Origin: Deltaproteobacteria bacterium
GTDB taxonomy: Bacteria > Myxococcota_A > UBA9160 > UBA6930
Assembly: GCA_029261775.1 (NCBI GenBank)
Contig: JAJDAR010000285.1
Coordinates: forward strand, 1 to 34,801
DNA length: 34,801 nt
Direction: 5' to 3'
In this document: positions 16,027 through 23,577 of the stretch, piece by piece
Layout: each line of letters opens with the position of its first letter
Numbering within the stretch: position 1 is the first letter of the stretch
Position numbers and translations under genes: made by a program
The notes under the pieces: generated by a model
What the model was told of the DNA's origin: nothing
Seen by the model: the letters and a program-made list of their open reading frames with translations, nothing else
Databases searched by the model: none

Positions 16027-17577
16027 TCAGGCCTCGGCGCGCAGCCTCTCGAGCAACGCTTCGTCCACCCGGGCCTTGACCGTGCGCCGGTCGATCCCGA
16101 GGCGACGCGCCGCCTCCTCGTAGCTGCCCGTCCGGGCGTACACGAGGGTGGCATAGCGACTGGCCAGGGCGTCCATGTCGAGCTCGGCCTCGACGAGGGC
16201 GCGGGCCAGCTCGGCCCGCGCTCCGCCGGTGACCCTGCCGGTTCCCGGACCGGGTGGCGCATAGCTGCCGCGAATCGCGACGTTGCGGATGCACTGCTCG
16301 AGCTCGCGGATGTTGCCCGGCCAGGCGTAGGTGGGGCCGAGCTCGTGCTCGATCCAGCTCTCCACCTGCTCGGCGATCGAGTCGGCCTCGTCGGGCCCGA
16401 AGAGCCGACGGGCGATCACCAGCACCAGGTTGTGCAGGTCCTCGGGATGGTCCTCGAGCTGCTCTCGCAGGCTCGGGGTGCGGATCCAGTCCGAGTTGAG
16501 CCGGTAGTAGAAGTCCTGCCGGAACGCGCCGCTCTGCATCTCCTCGGCCAGGTCGCGGTTCGTCGCGGCGATGATCTTCCCCGCGAAGATGCGTTCGCGC
16601 GTCTCGCCGAGCCGCTGGAAGCGCCGCGTCTGGAGGACGCGTAGCAGCTTCACCTGGATCTCCCCGTCGAGCTCGCCGATCTCGTCGAGGAAGACGGTGC
16701 CACCCTCCCCACAGGCCTCGAGCCAGCCCTCCCGATCCTCGACGGCACCGGTGAACGCGCCCTTGCGATGTCCGAAGAGCTCGGATTCGATCAGGGTGGG
16801 CGACAGGGCGGACAGATTCAGCGCGTGGAACGAAGCGGTCGCGCCCTCCGCGAAGGTCTGGGTCTCGGGATCGAACGGAATGAAACGCGAGAGCCCGATC
16901 GCCCGCGCCACGAGCTCCTTGCCGGTGCCCGACTCGCCGGTGATCAACGTCGTGAAGTCGTGCATGCGATCGGACAGGGCACGCCGGTAGCGGCCCCGGT
17001 CGTGCGAGAAGATCGACTGCCAGACCGCCGCACGCAGCCGCGCGGCGGGCAGCGACGCGCCGTAGATCTGCCGGAAGACGTGATGGAAGGCTCGCCGCGT
17101 CTGATAGCCGTAGGCGAACAGGAAGGCGGGGTCGCGACGCGAGGGAAGCGTGAAGCCCGGCAGATCCGTGTAGTGGCGCACGTCCGCCGCGAAGCGGTCG
17201 AAGGCCGGCACCTTGTGCGGCTTGCCGTCCGCGTCGCGGGCCATGGCCTGGAACCAGTCGTCGGCGTACCCCGCATACAGCGCGTAGAGCACCAGCTCCT
17301 CGTAGAGCTCGAGCTCCTCGTCGGTCGCCGCCTCCCCGGCCGCCAGCCGCTCGCGCAGCTGGGGCAGCAGCTCCCGCACGGCCTCGTCGATCCGCGCCAG
17401 GTTGGGATTCAGCCCGCCGAGCTCGGTGTCGACGTTCCAGACCTCGCGGGTCTTGACGAAGCGCCGGCCGAGCACCTCCCGCTCGTTGGCGATCCGCTCC
17501 GGCAGGAAGGGGTTCACCGCGGTGAGCCGCGCCATCGCCTCGGCGATGGCACGCTCCTTGCCTCTCATGAGGGACAT
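16027..17577 (-). CDS. Sigma-54-dependent transcriptional activator, unknown N-terminal sensor
   Basis: A 516-residue bacterial enhancer-binding protein. Residues ~205-440 are the AAA+ domain that remodels sigma-54 RNA polymerase: Walker A 'GESGTGKE' (Lys220), the sigma-54 contact loop 'GAFTGA' (273-278), Walker B 'TVFLDEIGEL' (~295-304), and the 'AWPGNIRELEQ' motif. A Fis-type helix-turn-helix closes the protein ('SYEEAARRLGIDRRTVKARV'). The first ~190 residues are mostly helical and match no receiver, GAF or PAS pattern I recognise, so the signal is unknown. I chose ATG 17577, with GGAG six bases upstream, over the GTG at 17622, which lacks a ribosome-binding site. It is divergent from the acyltransferase gene. 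Confidence 0.9.
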   Translation of the reverse strand: MSLMRGKERAIAEAMARLTAVNPFLPERIANEREVLGRRFVKTREVWNVDTELGGLNPNLARIDEAVRELLPQLRERLAAGEAATDEELELYEELVLYALYAGYADDWFQAMARDADGKPHKVPAFDRFAADVRHYTDLPGFTLPSRRDPAFLFAYGYQTRRAFHHVFRQIYGASLPAARLRAAVWQSIFSHDRGRYRRALSDRMHDFTTLITGESGTGKELVARAIGLSRFIPFDPETQTFAEGATASFHALNLSALSPTLIESELFGHRKGAFTGAVEDREGWLEACGEGGTVFLDEIGELDGEIQVKLLRVLQTRRFQRLGETRERIFAGKIIAATNRDLAEEMQSGAFRQDFYYRLNSDWIRTPSLREQLEDHPEDLHNLVLVIARRLFGPDEADSIAEQVESWIEHELGPTYAWPGNIRELEQCIRNVAIRGSYAPPGPGTGRVTGGARAELARALVEAELDMDALASRYATLVYARTGSYEEAARRLGIDRRTVKARVDEALLERLRAEA

Positions 17578-17640
17578 ACGGAACTCCGATGGCTCGGAAG
17601 CGTTCTCCGGGCTGGAGGACACGAAATGGCGGCCGAGTCA

Positions 17641-17655
17641 GTACAATCAATGTAC
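17641..17655 (+). promoter_or_regulatory. Candidate -10 element and GTACA-N5-TGTAC inverted repeat
   Basis: TACAAT (17642-17647) matches five of six bases of a -10 box. It lies inside the inverted repeat GTACA-ATCAA-TGTAC in the short divergent region between the sigma-54 activator and acyltransferase genes. If used, transcription would start near 17654, upstream of the chosen ATG 17671 but after the alternative ATG 17650. No -35 match is evident. Confidence 0.35.
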
Positions 17656-17670
17656 GGACAGGATCATCGG

Positions 17671-19059
17671 ATGAACAGTTCTCAGGCTGAAGTGCTCCCC
17701 GCCCCGGACTGGCGGGCCCGGGTCGATCGCGCTCTCGCCTGGCTGTGTCGGGGCCTGATGGCCGTCTTCTTCCGGGAGGTCCGGGTGCAGGGCTTCGAAC
17801 GCGTGCCCCAGGGCGTGCCGCTGCTGCTGGTCGCAAACCACCACAACAGCCTGATCGATCCGCTGCTCGTGCTGGCCCACCTCGATGCCCATCCGCGCTT
17901 CCTGGCGAAGAGCACGCTCTGGGATCTCCCGGTGATGCGGCGGCTGCTCGATCTCGGAGGCGTGATCCCGGTCTACCGCCGTCAGGACGATGGGGTCGAC
18001 ACGACGCAGAACCAGGAGACCTTCTCGCGCTGCCACGAAGAGCTCGCGCGGGGCGGCGCCGTCGCGCTCTTCCCGGAAGGCATCAGCCACGATGCGCCGC
18101 ACCTGGCGCCGGTCAAGACGGGGGCCGCGCGCATCGTGCTCGAGGCCGAGCAACGCTTCGGGCCGCTGGGCGCGGTGATCATCCCGGTCGGGCTCACCTT
18201 CGACGACAAGGGAACCTTCCGCTCGCGCGCCCTCGTGCGCATCGGAGAGCCCATCCCCGTCGACACGTGGCGCGCGCGCTTCACGGGGGCCGACGACGAG
18301 GCGGCCCGCGAGGTCGTGCGCGAGCTCACCGAGGAGGTGCGGGCGGGCCTCGCTGGGGTCACCCTCAACTACCCGTCGCACGAAGACGCGCGCGCCATCG
18401 AGCGGGCGTCGGAAGTCCTCGCCTCCGAGGAGCGCGAGCTGCCCGCACGCATGGCGCTCGACGAGGCCTTCGCCCTGCGCCAGGGCTTCATCGACGCCCT
18501 GACGGCCCTCCACGATCGCTTCCCCGAGCGCGTCGACGCCTTGCGGCAGCGCCTGGCCCACTATGACGAAGAACTGGAGCGTCTGCGCCTCCGCGACGAC
18601 CAGGTCGCCTCCCGCTACCCCGCCTTCGAGACCGCCGCCTACGTGGCCGGCAGCGCCTCGCTCCTGCTCTTCTGGCTTCCGCTGGCCTTCGTGGGCACCG
18701 TCCTCCACTTCGTGCCCTACCGCCTGTGCGGCGTGGTCGCACGCTTCATGAAGACCGAGGACCTGCCTGCCACGATGAAGCTGTTCGCAGGCTTCTTCCT
18801 CTTCCCGATCACCTGGCTGCTGCTCTTCGCGGCCACGTGGGCGAGCGCCGGATTCGGCTGGGGCCTCCTGATCCTGCTCGTCGCACCGCTCACCGGCTGG
18901 TTCGCAATGCTCTTCCACGAGCGCCACGAGCACTTCTGGGACGAGGTCGACTCCTACTTCTCCCTGAAGCTCCGCCCCCGCGCGGCCGCGCGCCTGCGAC
19001 GCGACCGCGAGTGGCTGCGAAACGAGCTCCGCGAGCTGGCCCGGCATCTTCGGCGTTAG
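17671..19059 (+). CDS. Lysophospholipid acyltransferase (PlsC/Sct1/AAK14816-like)
   Basis: A 462-residue membrane acyltransferase that acylates a glycerophospholipid precursor; whether glycerol-3-phosphate or lysophosphatidate is the acceptor is uncertain. The catalytic pair is 'HNSLID' (His58, Asp63), with 'PVYRRQ' (~100-105) and 'FPEGISHD' (134-141). 'LAPVKTGAARIVLEAE' is typical of the Sct1/AAK14816-like branch rather than short PlsC (~250 residues). The extra ~200 C-terminal residues contain a helical linker and three to four hydrophobic segments (~330-430). ATG 17671 has AGGA seven bases upstream; the ATG at 17650 overlaps a likely -10 element. Its stop overlaps the stop of the convergent TPR gene by four bases. 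Confidence 0.85.
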   Translation: MNSSQAEVLPAPDWRARVDRALAWLCRGLMAVFFREVRVQGFERVPQGVPLLLVANHHNSLIDPLLVLAHLDAHPRFLAKSTLWDLPVMRRLLDLGGVIPVYRRQDDGVDTTQNQETFSRCHEELARGGAVALFPEGISHDAPHLAPVKTGAARIVLEAEQRFGPLGAVIIPVGLTFDDKGTFRSRALVRIGEPIPVDTWRARFTGADDEAAREVVRELTEEVRAGLAGVTLNYPSHEDARAIERASEVLASEERELPARMALDEAFALRQGFIDALTALHDRFPERVDALRQRLAHYDEELERLRLRDDQVASRYPAFETAAYVAGSASLLLFWLPLAFVGTVLHFVPYRLCGVVARFMKTEDLPATMKLFAGFFLFPITWLLLFAATWASAGFGWGLLILLVAPLTGWFAMLFHERHEHFWDEVDSYFSLKLRPRAAARLRRDREWLRNELRELARHLRR

Positions 19060-20837
19060 GCGCCCGGCGGCAGGCCGATCCGCGCCACCAGCGCATCGAA
19101 GCGTGGATCGCCCCGCAGCGGCTCCCAGGTGGGCGAGAGCTGCAGGTAGAGCAGCTGCGGTTCGCGGTCGCGGAAGCCGCGCTCGAGCAGCTGGAAGGCG
19201 GCATCGATTTCTCCGAGGCCGACGTGCACCAGCGCCTGGCTCACCGGCGAGACGTACATGATCGGCGACTGGTCGCGCATGGCCGCCAGGACCTCCCGCG
19301 CCCGCGCACCATCCCCGCTGACCGCCAGGCAGTAGGCCAGGTCTCCCATCACCATGGGATCCTTCGGATAGCGTTGCATCCCCCCTTCGATGGCCTCGAA
19401 GGCCGGGCCGTGAAGATCGGTTCCGCAGTGGCCGGCGAGCACGGTCTGCTGCAGGCCCGGGTAGAAGGGATCGATCTCGTTCGCCTCCTGCCAGCGCGAG
19501 AGCGCCGCCTCCGGCTCGTCGCGCCACATGTGCAGGGAGGCCAGCCACATGATCGTGTCCGGCCGCAGCGGGTCGATCCGTCGGGCGATCTCCATGTGCT
19601 CCAACGCGTCGTCGAGTCGTCCCTGGGTCGCCAGGAACAGGCCGTAGGTCTGATGGGCCCACTCGCGGCCGGGGGCGAGCTGGAGGGTCCTGCGATAGGC
19701 CGCCTCGGCACGGCGCCAGTCCCAGTCGCCGAAGGTGTGGACGAGGGCCATCGAGTTGTGGCCGGCGGGGGAATCGGGATCCAGATCGAGCGCCTGCTGC
19801 GCGTGCGTCCGGGCCAGCCCGATCATCTTGCGCGGGACCGACTCCCAGTGCTCCGAGTCCGGGATCCCCCACGAGTGGGTCGGCGCGCAGCTGTACTCGT
19901 CGGCCAGGCCCGCGTGCCCGAGCGGGCTGGTCGGGTCCAGGGCGATGGCCTCCTTGAAGTAGGCCACGGCACGGATCGTGTCGGCCCGCGTCCGTTTCAT
20001 CTGGAAGAAGTAGCCCTTGAGATACGCCTCATGGGCCGCGGGCAGCACCCGCCCCGGGCGACTTGCCTCGGGCGTCACCTCGAGGTGGATGCGGCTCGCG
20101 ATCGCCTGGGCAACCTCTGCCTGCAACCGGAGCACGTCCTCGAGGTCGCGTTCGTAGCTCTCCGCCCAGAGGTGGCGATCCCGATGCGCGTCGATGAGCT
20201 GGACCGAGATCCGGACGCGCCCGTCCGCCCGCATCACCGATCCCTCCACGATCGCCTCGACTCCGAGCTCCTCGGCGATCGTCGCGATCGACTTCGAGGT
20301 GTCCTCGTAGCCCGAGGTCGACTGGCGTGAGATCACCCTCAGCTCGCGGACCTTCGCCAGCTCCGAGATGAGCGCCTCCGTGAGCCCGAACGTGAAGTAG
20401 GCCTGCTCGGGGTCACCCGTGGGATCCGCGAGCGGCAGGACGGCGATCGAGCGGATCGGCAGGTCGGCCGGATCGGCGACGTCGAACTGCGGGCCGAACA
20501 GCGCCAAGCCGAGAGCGAGAGCCAGCGTGCCGATGATGGCGTAGTCGATCCGACGGCTGCTCCGCAGGCGGACTACTTCCTCCTGGGGATCGTCCGAGGT
20601 GCGAACCAGACCCTCCTCGGTCCAGTCGAAGACCCATCCCAGGACGAGCGCCGCGGGGAAGCCGAGGGCGGCGATCAGGATCAGGATCCGGTGGGCAGCG
20701 GCCGGGATCCCGAGCGGCTCGAAGGTCGCATCGGCGATCTGCAGCACGAGCCAGGCCCCGACCGCGTACATCGCCCCGACCCGGAAGACGTTTCTTCGCT
20801 TCAGCTCGGCGAAGAGGCCGGGGTCTGCGTCGGGCAT
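19056..20837 (-). CDS. Membrane FlgO/TolB-like TPR protein
   Basis: A 593-residue protein. The N-terminus 'AELKRRNVFRVGAMY' leads into hydrophobic segments at ~19-36, 50-71 and 98-114. A FlgO/TolB-like domain follows (~129-245: 'IAVLPLADPTGDPEQAYF', 'GLTEALISELAKV', 'YLVEGSV'-like 'AIVEGSVMR', 'LWAESYERDLEDVL'). Residues ~260-590 are tetratricopeptide repeats ('A..YFKEAIALDPTSPLGHAGLA', quoted in part). Such domains usually trail winged-helix, cyclase or kinase modules; here the effector is replaced by membrane helices, so a scaffold or sensor role in the envelope is plausible. The start at 20837 fits the family N-terminus. A CCCAGG-ATA-CCTGGG hairpin sits just before it. Confidence 0.85.
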   Translation of the reverse strand: MPDADPGLFAELKRRNVFRVGAMYAVGAWLVLQIADATFEPLGIPAAAHRILILIAALGFPAALVLGWVFDWTEEGLVRTSDDPQEEVVRLRSSRRIDYAIIGTLALALGLALFGPQFDVADPADLPIRSIAVLPLADPTGDPEQAYFTFGLTEALISELAKVRELRVISRQSTSGYEDTSKSIATIAEELGVEAIVEGSVMRADGRVRISVQLIDAHRDRHLWAESYERDLEDVLRLQAEVAQAIASRIHLEVTPEASRPGRVLPAAHEAYLKGYFFQMKRTRADTIRAVAYFKEAIALDPTSPLGHAGLADEYSCAPTHSWGIPDSEHWESVPRKMIGLARTHAQQALDLDPDSPAGHNSMALVHTFGDWDWRRAEAAYRRTLQLAPGREWAHQTYGLFLATQGRLDDALEHMEIARRIDPLRPDTIMWLASLHMWRDEPEAALSRWQEANEIDPFYPGLQQTVLAGHCGTDLHGPAFEAIEGGMQRYPKDPMVMGDLAYCLAVSGDGARAREVLAAMRDQSPIMYVSPVSQALVHVGLGEIDAAFQLLERGFRDREPQLLYLQLSPTWEPLRGDPRFDALVARIGLPPGA

Positions 20838-20840
20838 GGA

Positions 20841-20855
20841 CCCAGGATACCTGGG
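20841..20855 (-). promoter_or_regulatory. Perfect palindrome in the TPR gene leader
   Basis: CCCAGG-ATA-CCTGGG is a 6+3+6 perfect inverted repeat four bases upstream of the TPR-protein ATG. No other Shine-Dalgarno sequence is present, so the AGG within this element may be the ribosome-binding site, or the hairpin or an operator may control expression. Confidence 0.35.
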
Positions 20856-21103
20856 CTGCGGCCCCGGAGGGGGGGGACCGGAACCACCAGCCCTGACAAC
20901 GACACTCGCTCGTCCGGCATCGCCCAGTGCCATTTCGACCGATCGCCTCCACCCCCAACGGTCCCGTTCTGGAATCTCGTGGCCCGGGCACCGGTCGCGG
21001 CCGGCAACCCGATGAGGCGCTGTCCCCCGCGGGACACTCGACCGATTGAACCCGGCAGCAAGACGGAACGACGTCTCGATTGAATCCCAAAGGAGGCCAG
21101 ACC
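20856..21103. other. Divergent intergenic region, TPR/CARDB genes
   Basis: About 250 non-coding bases. The only structures seen are a direct repeat CGATTGAA at 21043-21050 and 21077-21084 and a short inverted repeat GTCCC-CCGC-GGGAC near 21025-21038. No convincing promoter was identified. Confidence 0.4.
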
Positions 21104-22117
21104 ATGAGTCGTATTCGAATCGCCGTCCATGCGGTCGTCTTCACTGCAGTCCTGGTGGTCTCCGCGGCTGCGTCGGCCCAGGCCAACCTGAGCGCGACCC
21201 TGACCGTGTCGCCCTACTTCTACAATAATGGGGGGCTGGTTTGGGTGGTTGCCCAGCCGCCGACCCTGCACTTCCAGATCACCAACACCGGTGACGACCC
21301 GGCACCGGGTGAGTCCTACACGTTGGAAGCCATGGTCCCAGGCAACCCCCCGTCCCCGTGTGCCGGCTTCGCGGCCGAGACTCGACCAGTCCCGGCCATG
21401 AACGCGACGGATTCGGTCCAGATCCAGATGAACGCGGTGCCCGGAACTTGCTTCGTTGGAGTCGTCCATCCGTCGGTGACGCTGATCCAGGGAATTCTCG
21501 CTGGATCCACGACCGACTTGCAGTTCGACTCCGCCGCGTACTTCTCAACAGACGTGGCGAAGGCCGGTGAGGCCGCAGAGTTCCGGGTCGCCCTGAGCAA
21601 CATCGGAGCGGCTTGGATCCCCATGCCCGTCGCCGCGGGGCTCTCGCAGACGCCGAACATCTCGCTACCGATCCCTCCCGGGAAGACGCTCTATGAAGGC
21701 ACCGTCAAGACGGATGGCGCAACCCACAAGCTCGACGTCACGATCCCCCAGAGCACGCCGCCCGGTGTCTGGTACATGTGCTTCGCCGTCGACTCGGAGG
21801 ATGCCTACAGCGAGTCGAACGAGTCGAACAACACGGCCTGTACGCCGTTCATGGTCGAGTCCACCGTGGCGGCATCGCTCATGCCGGCGCCGTCGTTCGG
21901 CCTGGGGCCCGCTCCCGCAGGCATCTCTCGTTCTCCAATCGGGCCCATGCCCCCCCGAAGAGCTGTCGGTCCCGCGAAGAGCGAGCTGAAGACCAGACGG
22001 CGCGAAGCAGGAACGCTCGAGCGCAATCCCCAGGCCGCTGCAGCTCCCGCCAAGGCCTCAGCGCAGGCGCCCAAGGGAGACACCATGCGCATCTCCCCCA
22101 AGCCGAAGTTGCGCTGA
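21104..22117 (+). CDS. Exported CARDB-like protein with basic disordered tail
   Basis: A 337-residue protein with a signal peptide at ~1-28 ('AVVFTAVLVVSAAASAQA'). Start 21104 is fixed by AGGAGG seven bases upstream; the ORF-track TTG at 21080 lies before it. Two beta-sandwich-like segments follow. The second (~155-250) ends in 'DSEDAYSESNESNNTA', the typical 'D..N.V.ESNE.NN' ending of CARDB (cell-adhesion-related) domains; the first ('FQITNTGDDPAPGESY') looks like a diverged copy. The last ~80 residues are Pro/Ala/Lys/Arg-rich and probably disordered, with no sorting signal or membrane anchor. Some codons end in A/T more often than in neighbours, which could mean later acquisition. The ligand or partner is unknown. 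Confidence 0.75.
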   Translation: MSRIRIAVHAVVFTAVLVVSAAASAQANLSATLTVSPYFYNNGGLVWVVAQPPTLHFQITNTGDDPAPGESYTLEAMVPGNPPSPCAGFAAETRPVPAMNATDSVQIQMNAVPGTCFVGVVHPSVTLIQGILAGSTTDLQFDSAAYFSTDVAKAGEAAEFRVALSNIGAAWIPMPVAAGLSQTPNISLPIPPGKTLYEGTVKTDGATHKLDVTIPQSTPPGVWYMCFAVDSEDAYSESNESNNTACTPFMVESTVAASLMPAPSFGLGPAPAGISRSPIGPMPPRRAVGPAKSELKTRRREAGTLERNPQAAAAPAKASAQAPKGDTMRISPKPKLR

Positions 22118-22194
22118 CTGCGCAACACGCCCCGGCCTGGAACGGGTCTGAGAGCCCTTCATTCCACGCATGTTCGATGCCGAGCAGGCCCCGG

Positions 22195-22390
22195 TCGCGA
22201 GCTTCGCGCCGATGCGCAGGGTCTCGGTGTCGTACGACTCAACGAAGCCCGTGGGACCGAAGAGCAACGTGGCCCAGGGCCTCCCCTTCTCGTCCCTTGC
22301 GGCTGCGACGAGGAACGGAAGCGAAGTGTGGAACTCGCGGTGTCCGTCGGGCAAGAACGGGCGAACGACCTCTTGCGGGTACCGAAGACC
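22195..22390 (-). pseudogene. Relic of a PNPOx-like FMN-binding protein
   Basis: In one minus-strand frame, ~65 residues read like the N-terminal flavin-binding part of COG3576-type pyridoxamine-5'-phosphate-oxidase-like proteins: 'VVRPFLPDGHREFHTSLPF' then 'GRPWATLLFGPTGFVESYD' and 'ETLRI'. A TAG lies just upstream in frame (22391-22393), no proper start precedes it, and homology ends after 'GAKL', where the frame runs into unrelated residues overlapping the CARDB gene end. The full family protein is several times longer, so this is a truncated remnant. The rest of the ~380 bases between 22118 and 22495 shows nothing recognisable. Confidence 0.55.
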
Positions 22391-22495
22391 CTACGACGCC
22401 CCCCGATCGCTTCGGAGGTCACGATCGGGCCCGCGCCGCGAGCCTGTCCGAGATCCGCTTCCTGGCCAGGGCCTCGCGACCGTCGTCCGTCCGAC

Positions 22496-23563
22496 CTACC
22501 AGTGGCTTGCGGCCCGCTCCCGATGGAACCCCGGCGTCCCGAGCCAGGTCCGGTCGAACATCGCCCGCTTGAACCAGATCTGGACGTCGCACTCCCAGGT
22601 GTATCCGATCCCGCCGTGGGCCTCGACCGCATCGCGCGCGACGGCCATGAAGCGATCGGTCAGGTGGGCCTTGGCGACGGCGGCCATGCGGGCCGTGTCT
22701 TCGGGTGCATGGTCGAAGGCATGCGCCGCGTACCAGAAGAGGCCGCGGCTGGGCTCCACCTCGAGGGCCATGTTCGCCAGCTGGTGTTTCAGCGCCTGGA
22801 AGTGGCCGATCGTCACGCCGAACTGCTCGCGGGTCTTGGCGTACTCGACCGACATCTCGACGCAGCGCGAGGCGCCACCGAAGGCATCGGCCGCGAGCAG
22901 CACCAGCCCGGCGTCGCGCAGGGCCTCCGCGGCGCCGGCCTCGGGCAGGGCTTCGAAGGCCGCGCCCTCGAGATGCAGGGTGTCGAGCCGCCGCGTCCGA
23001 TCCGCACCGGGATAGGGCTCGAGGCGCACCCCGGCGGCCGCGCTCTCCACGATCGCAAGGCCACCCCCGGCCGTCCCCACCACGATCAGGTCCGCCGCGG
23101 CGCCGCTCGGCAGGTGATGCTTCTGGCCGGTCAGGCTGCCGCTGGCCTGGAGTTCCCACTGCTCGGGCATCCAACGGCCCTCCCCCTCGGCCAGGGCGAC
23201 CGTCGCGGTCACGTCCCCGGTCGCGAGCTTGGGCAGCCAGGTCTTCTTCTGGGCATCGCTGCCGCCACGAGCCAGCGCGAGCGCCGCGAGGGTGTGGCCC
23301 AGGAAGGGCCCCGGCGCCGCGGCGCGGCCGAGCGTCTCGGCGACCAGCGCCGCATCGAGCAGCTCGAGACCCGCACCGCCGAAGGGCTCGGGAATCAGCA
23401 GCCCGGCGAGACCGAGTTCGATCTGCCCCTTCCAGAAGGTCGGGTCGTGCGCCTCTTCGGCGTCGAAACGCGCGCGCAGCTGGTTCGGGTCGTTCTCGTT
23501 GGCCAGGAACTGGCCGACGGTGTCCTGCAGGAGGCCCTGCTCCTCGGAGAGTCCGAAATCCAC
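22496..23563 (-). CDS. Acyl-CoA dehydrogenase, probable non-catalytic subunit
   Basis: A 355-residue acyl-CoA dehydrogenase-like protein, last gene of the operon. The GTG start at 23563 has GGGAGGG eight bases upstream; the ORF-track extension covers the previous gene. 'MDFGLSEEQGLLQDTVGQFL' is the N-terminal helix bundle, 'TREQFG' (244-249) is the FAD/CoA-binding signature, and 'HGGIGYTWE' (316-324) is the late motif typical of this subgroup. The middle domain is poorly conserved ('WYTE'-type motif missing), and at the helix where the partner has its catalytic Glu this protein reads 'LRDAGLVLLAAD'. Hence it is likely the ChsE1-like partner in a heteromeric enzyme with the gene just upstream, 14 bases away. 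Confidence 0.88.
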   Translation of the reverse strand: MDFGLSEEQGLLQDTVGQFLANENDPNQLRARFDAEEAHDPTFWKGQIELGLAGLLIPEPFGGAGLELLDAALVAETLGRAAAPGPFLGHTLAALALARGGSDAQKKTWLPKLATGDVTATVALAEGEGRWMPEQWELQASGSLTGQKHHLPSGAAADLIVVGTAGGGLAIVESAAAGVRLEPYPGADRTRRLDTLHLEGAAFEALPEAGAAEALRDAGLVLLAADAFGGASRCVEMSVEYAKTREQFGVTIGHFQALKHQLANMALEVEPSRGLFWYAAHAFDHAPEDTARMAAVAKAHLTDRFMAVARDAVEAHGGIGYTWECDVQIWFKRAMFDRTWLGTPGFHRERAASHW

Positions 23564-23577
23564 GGTGGCGCCCTCCC

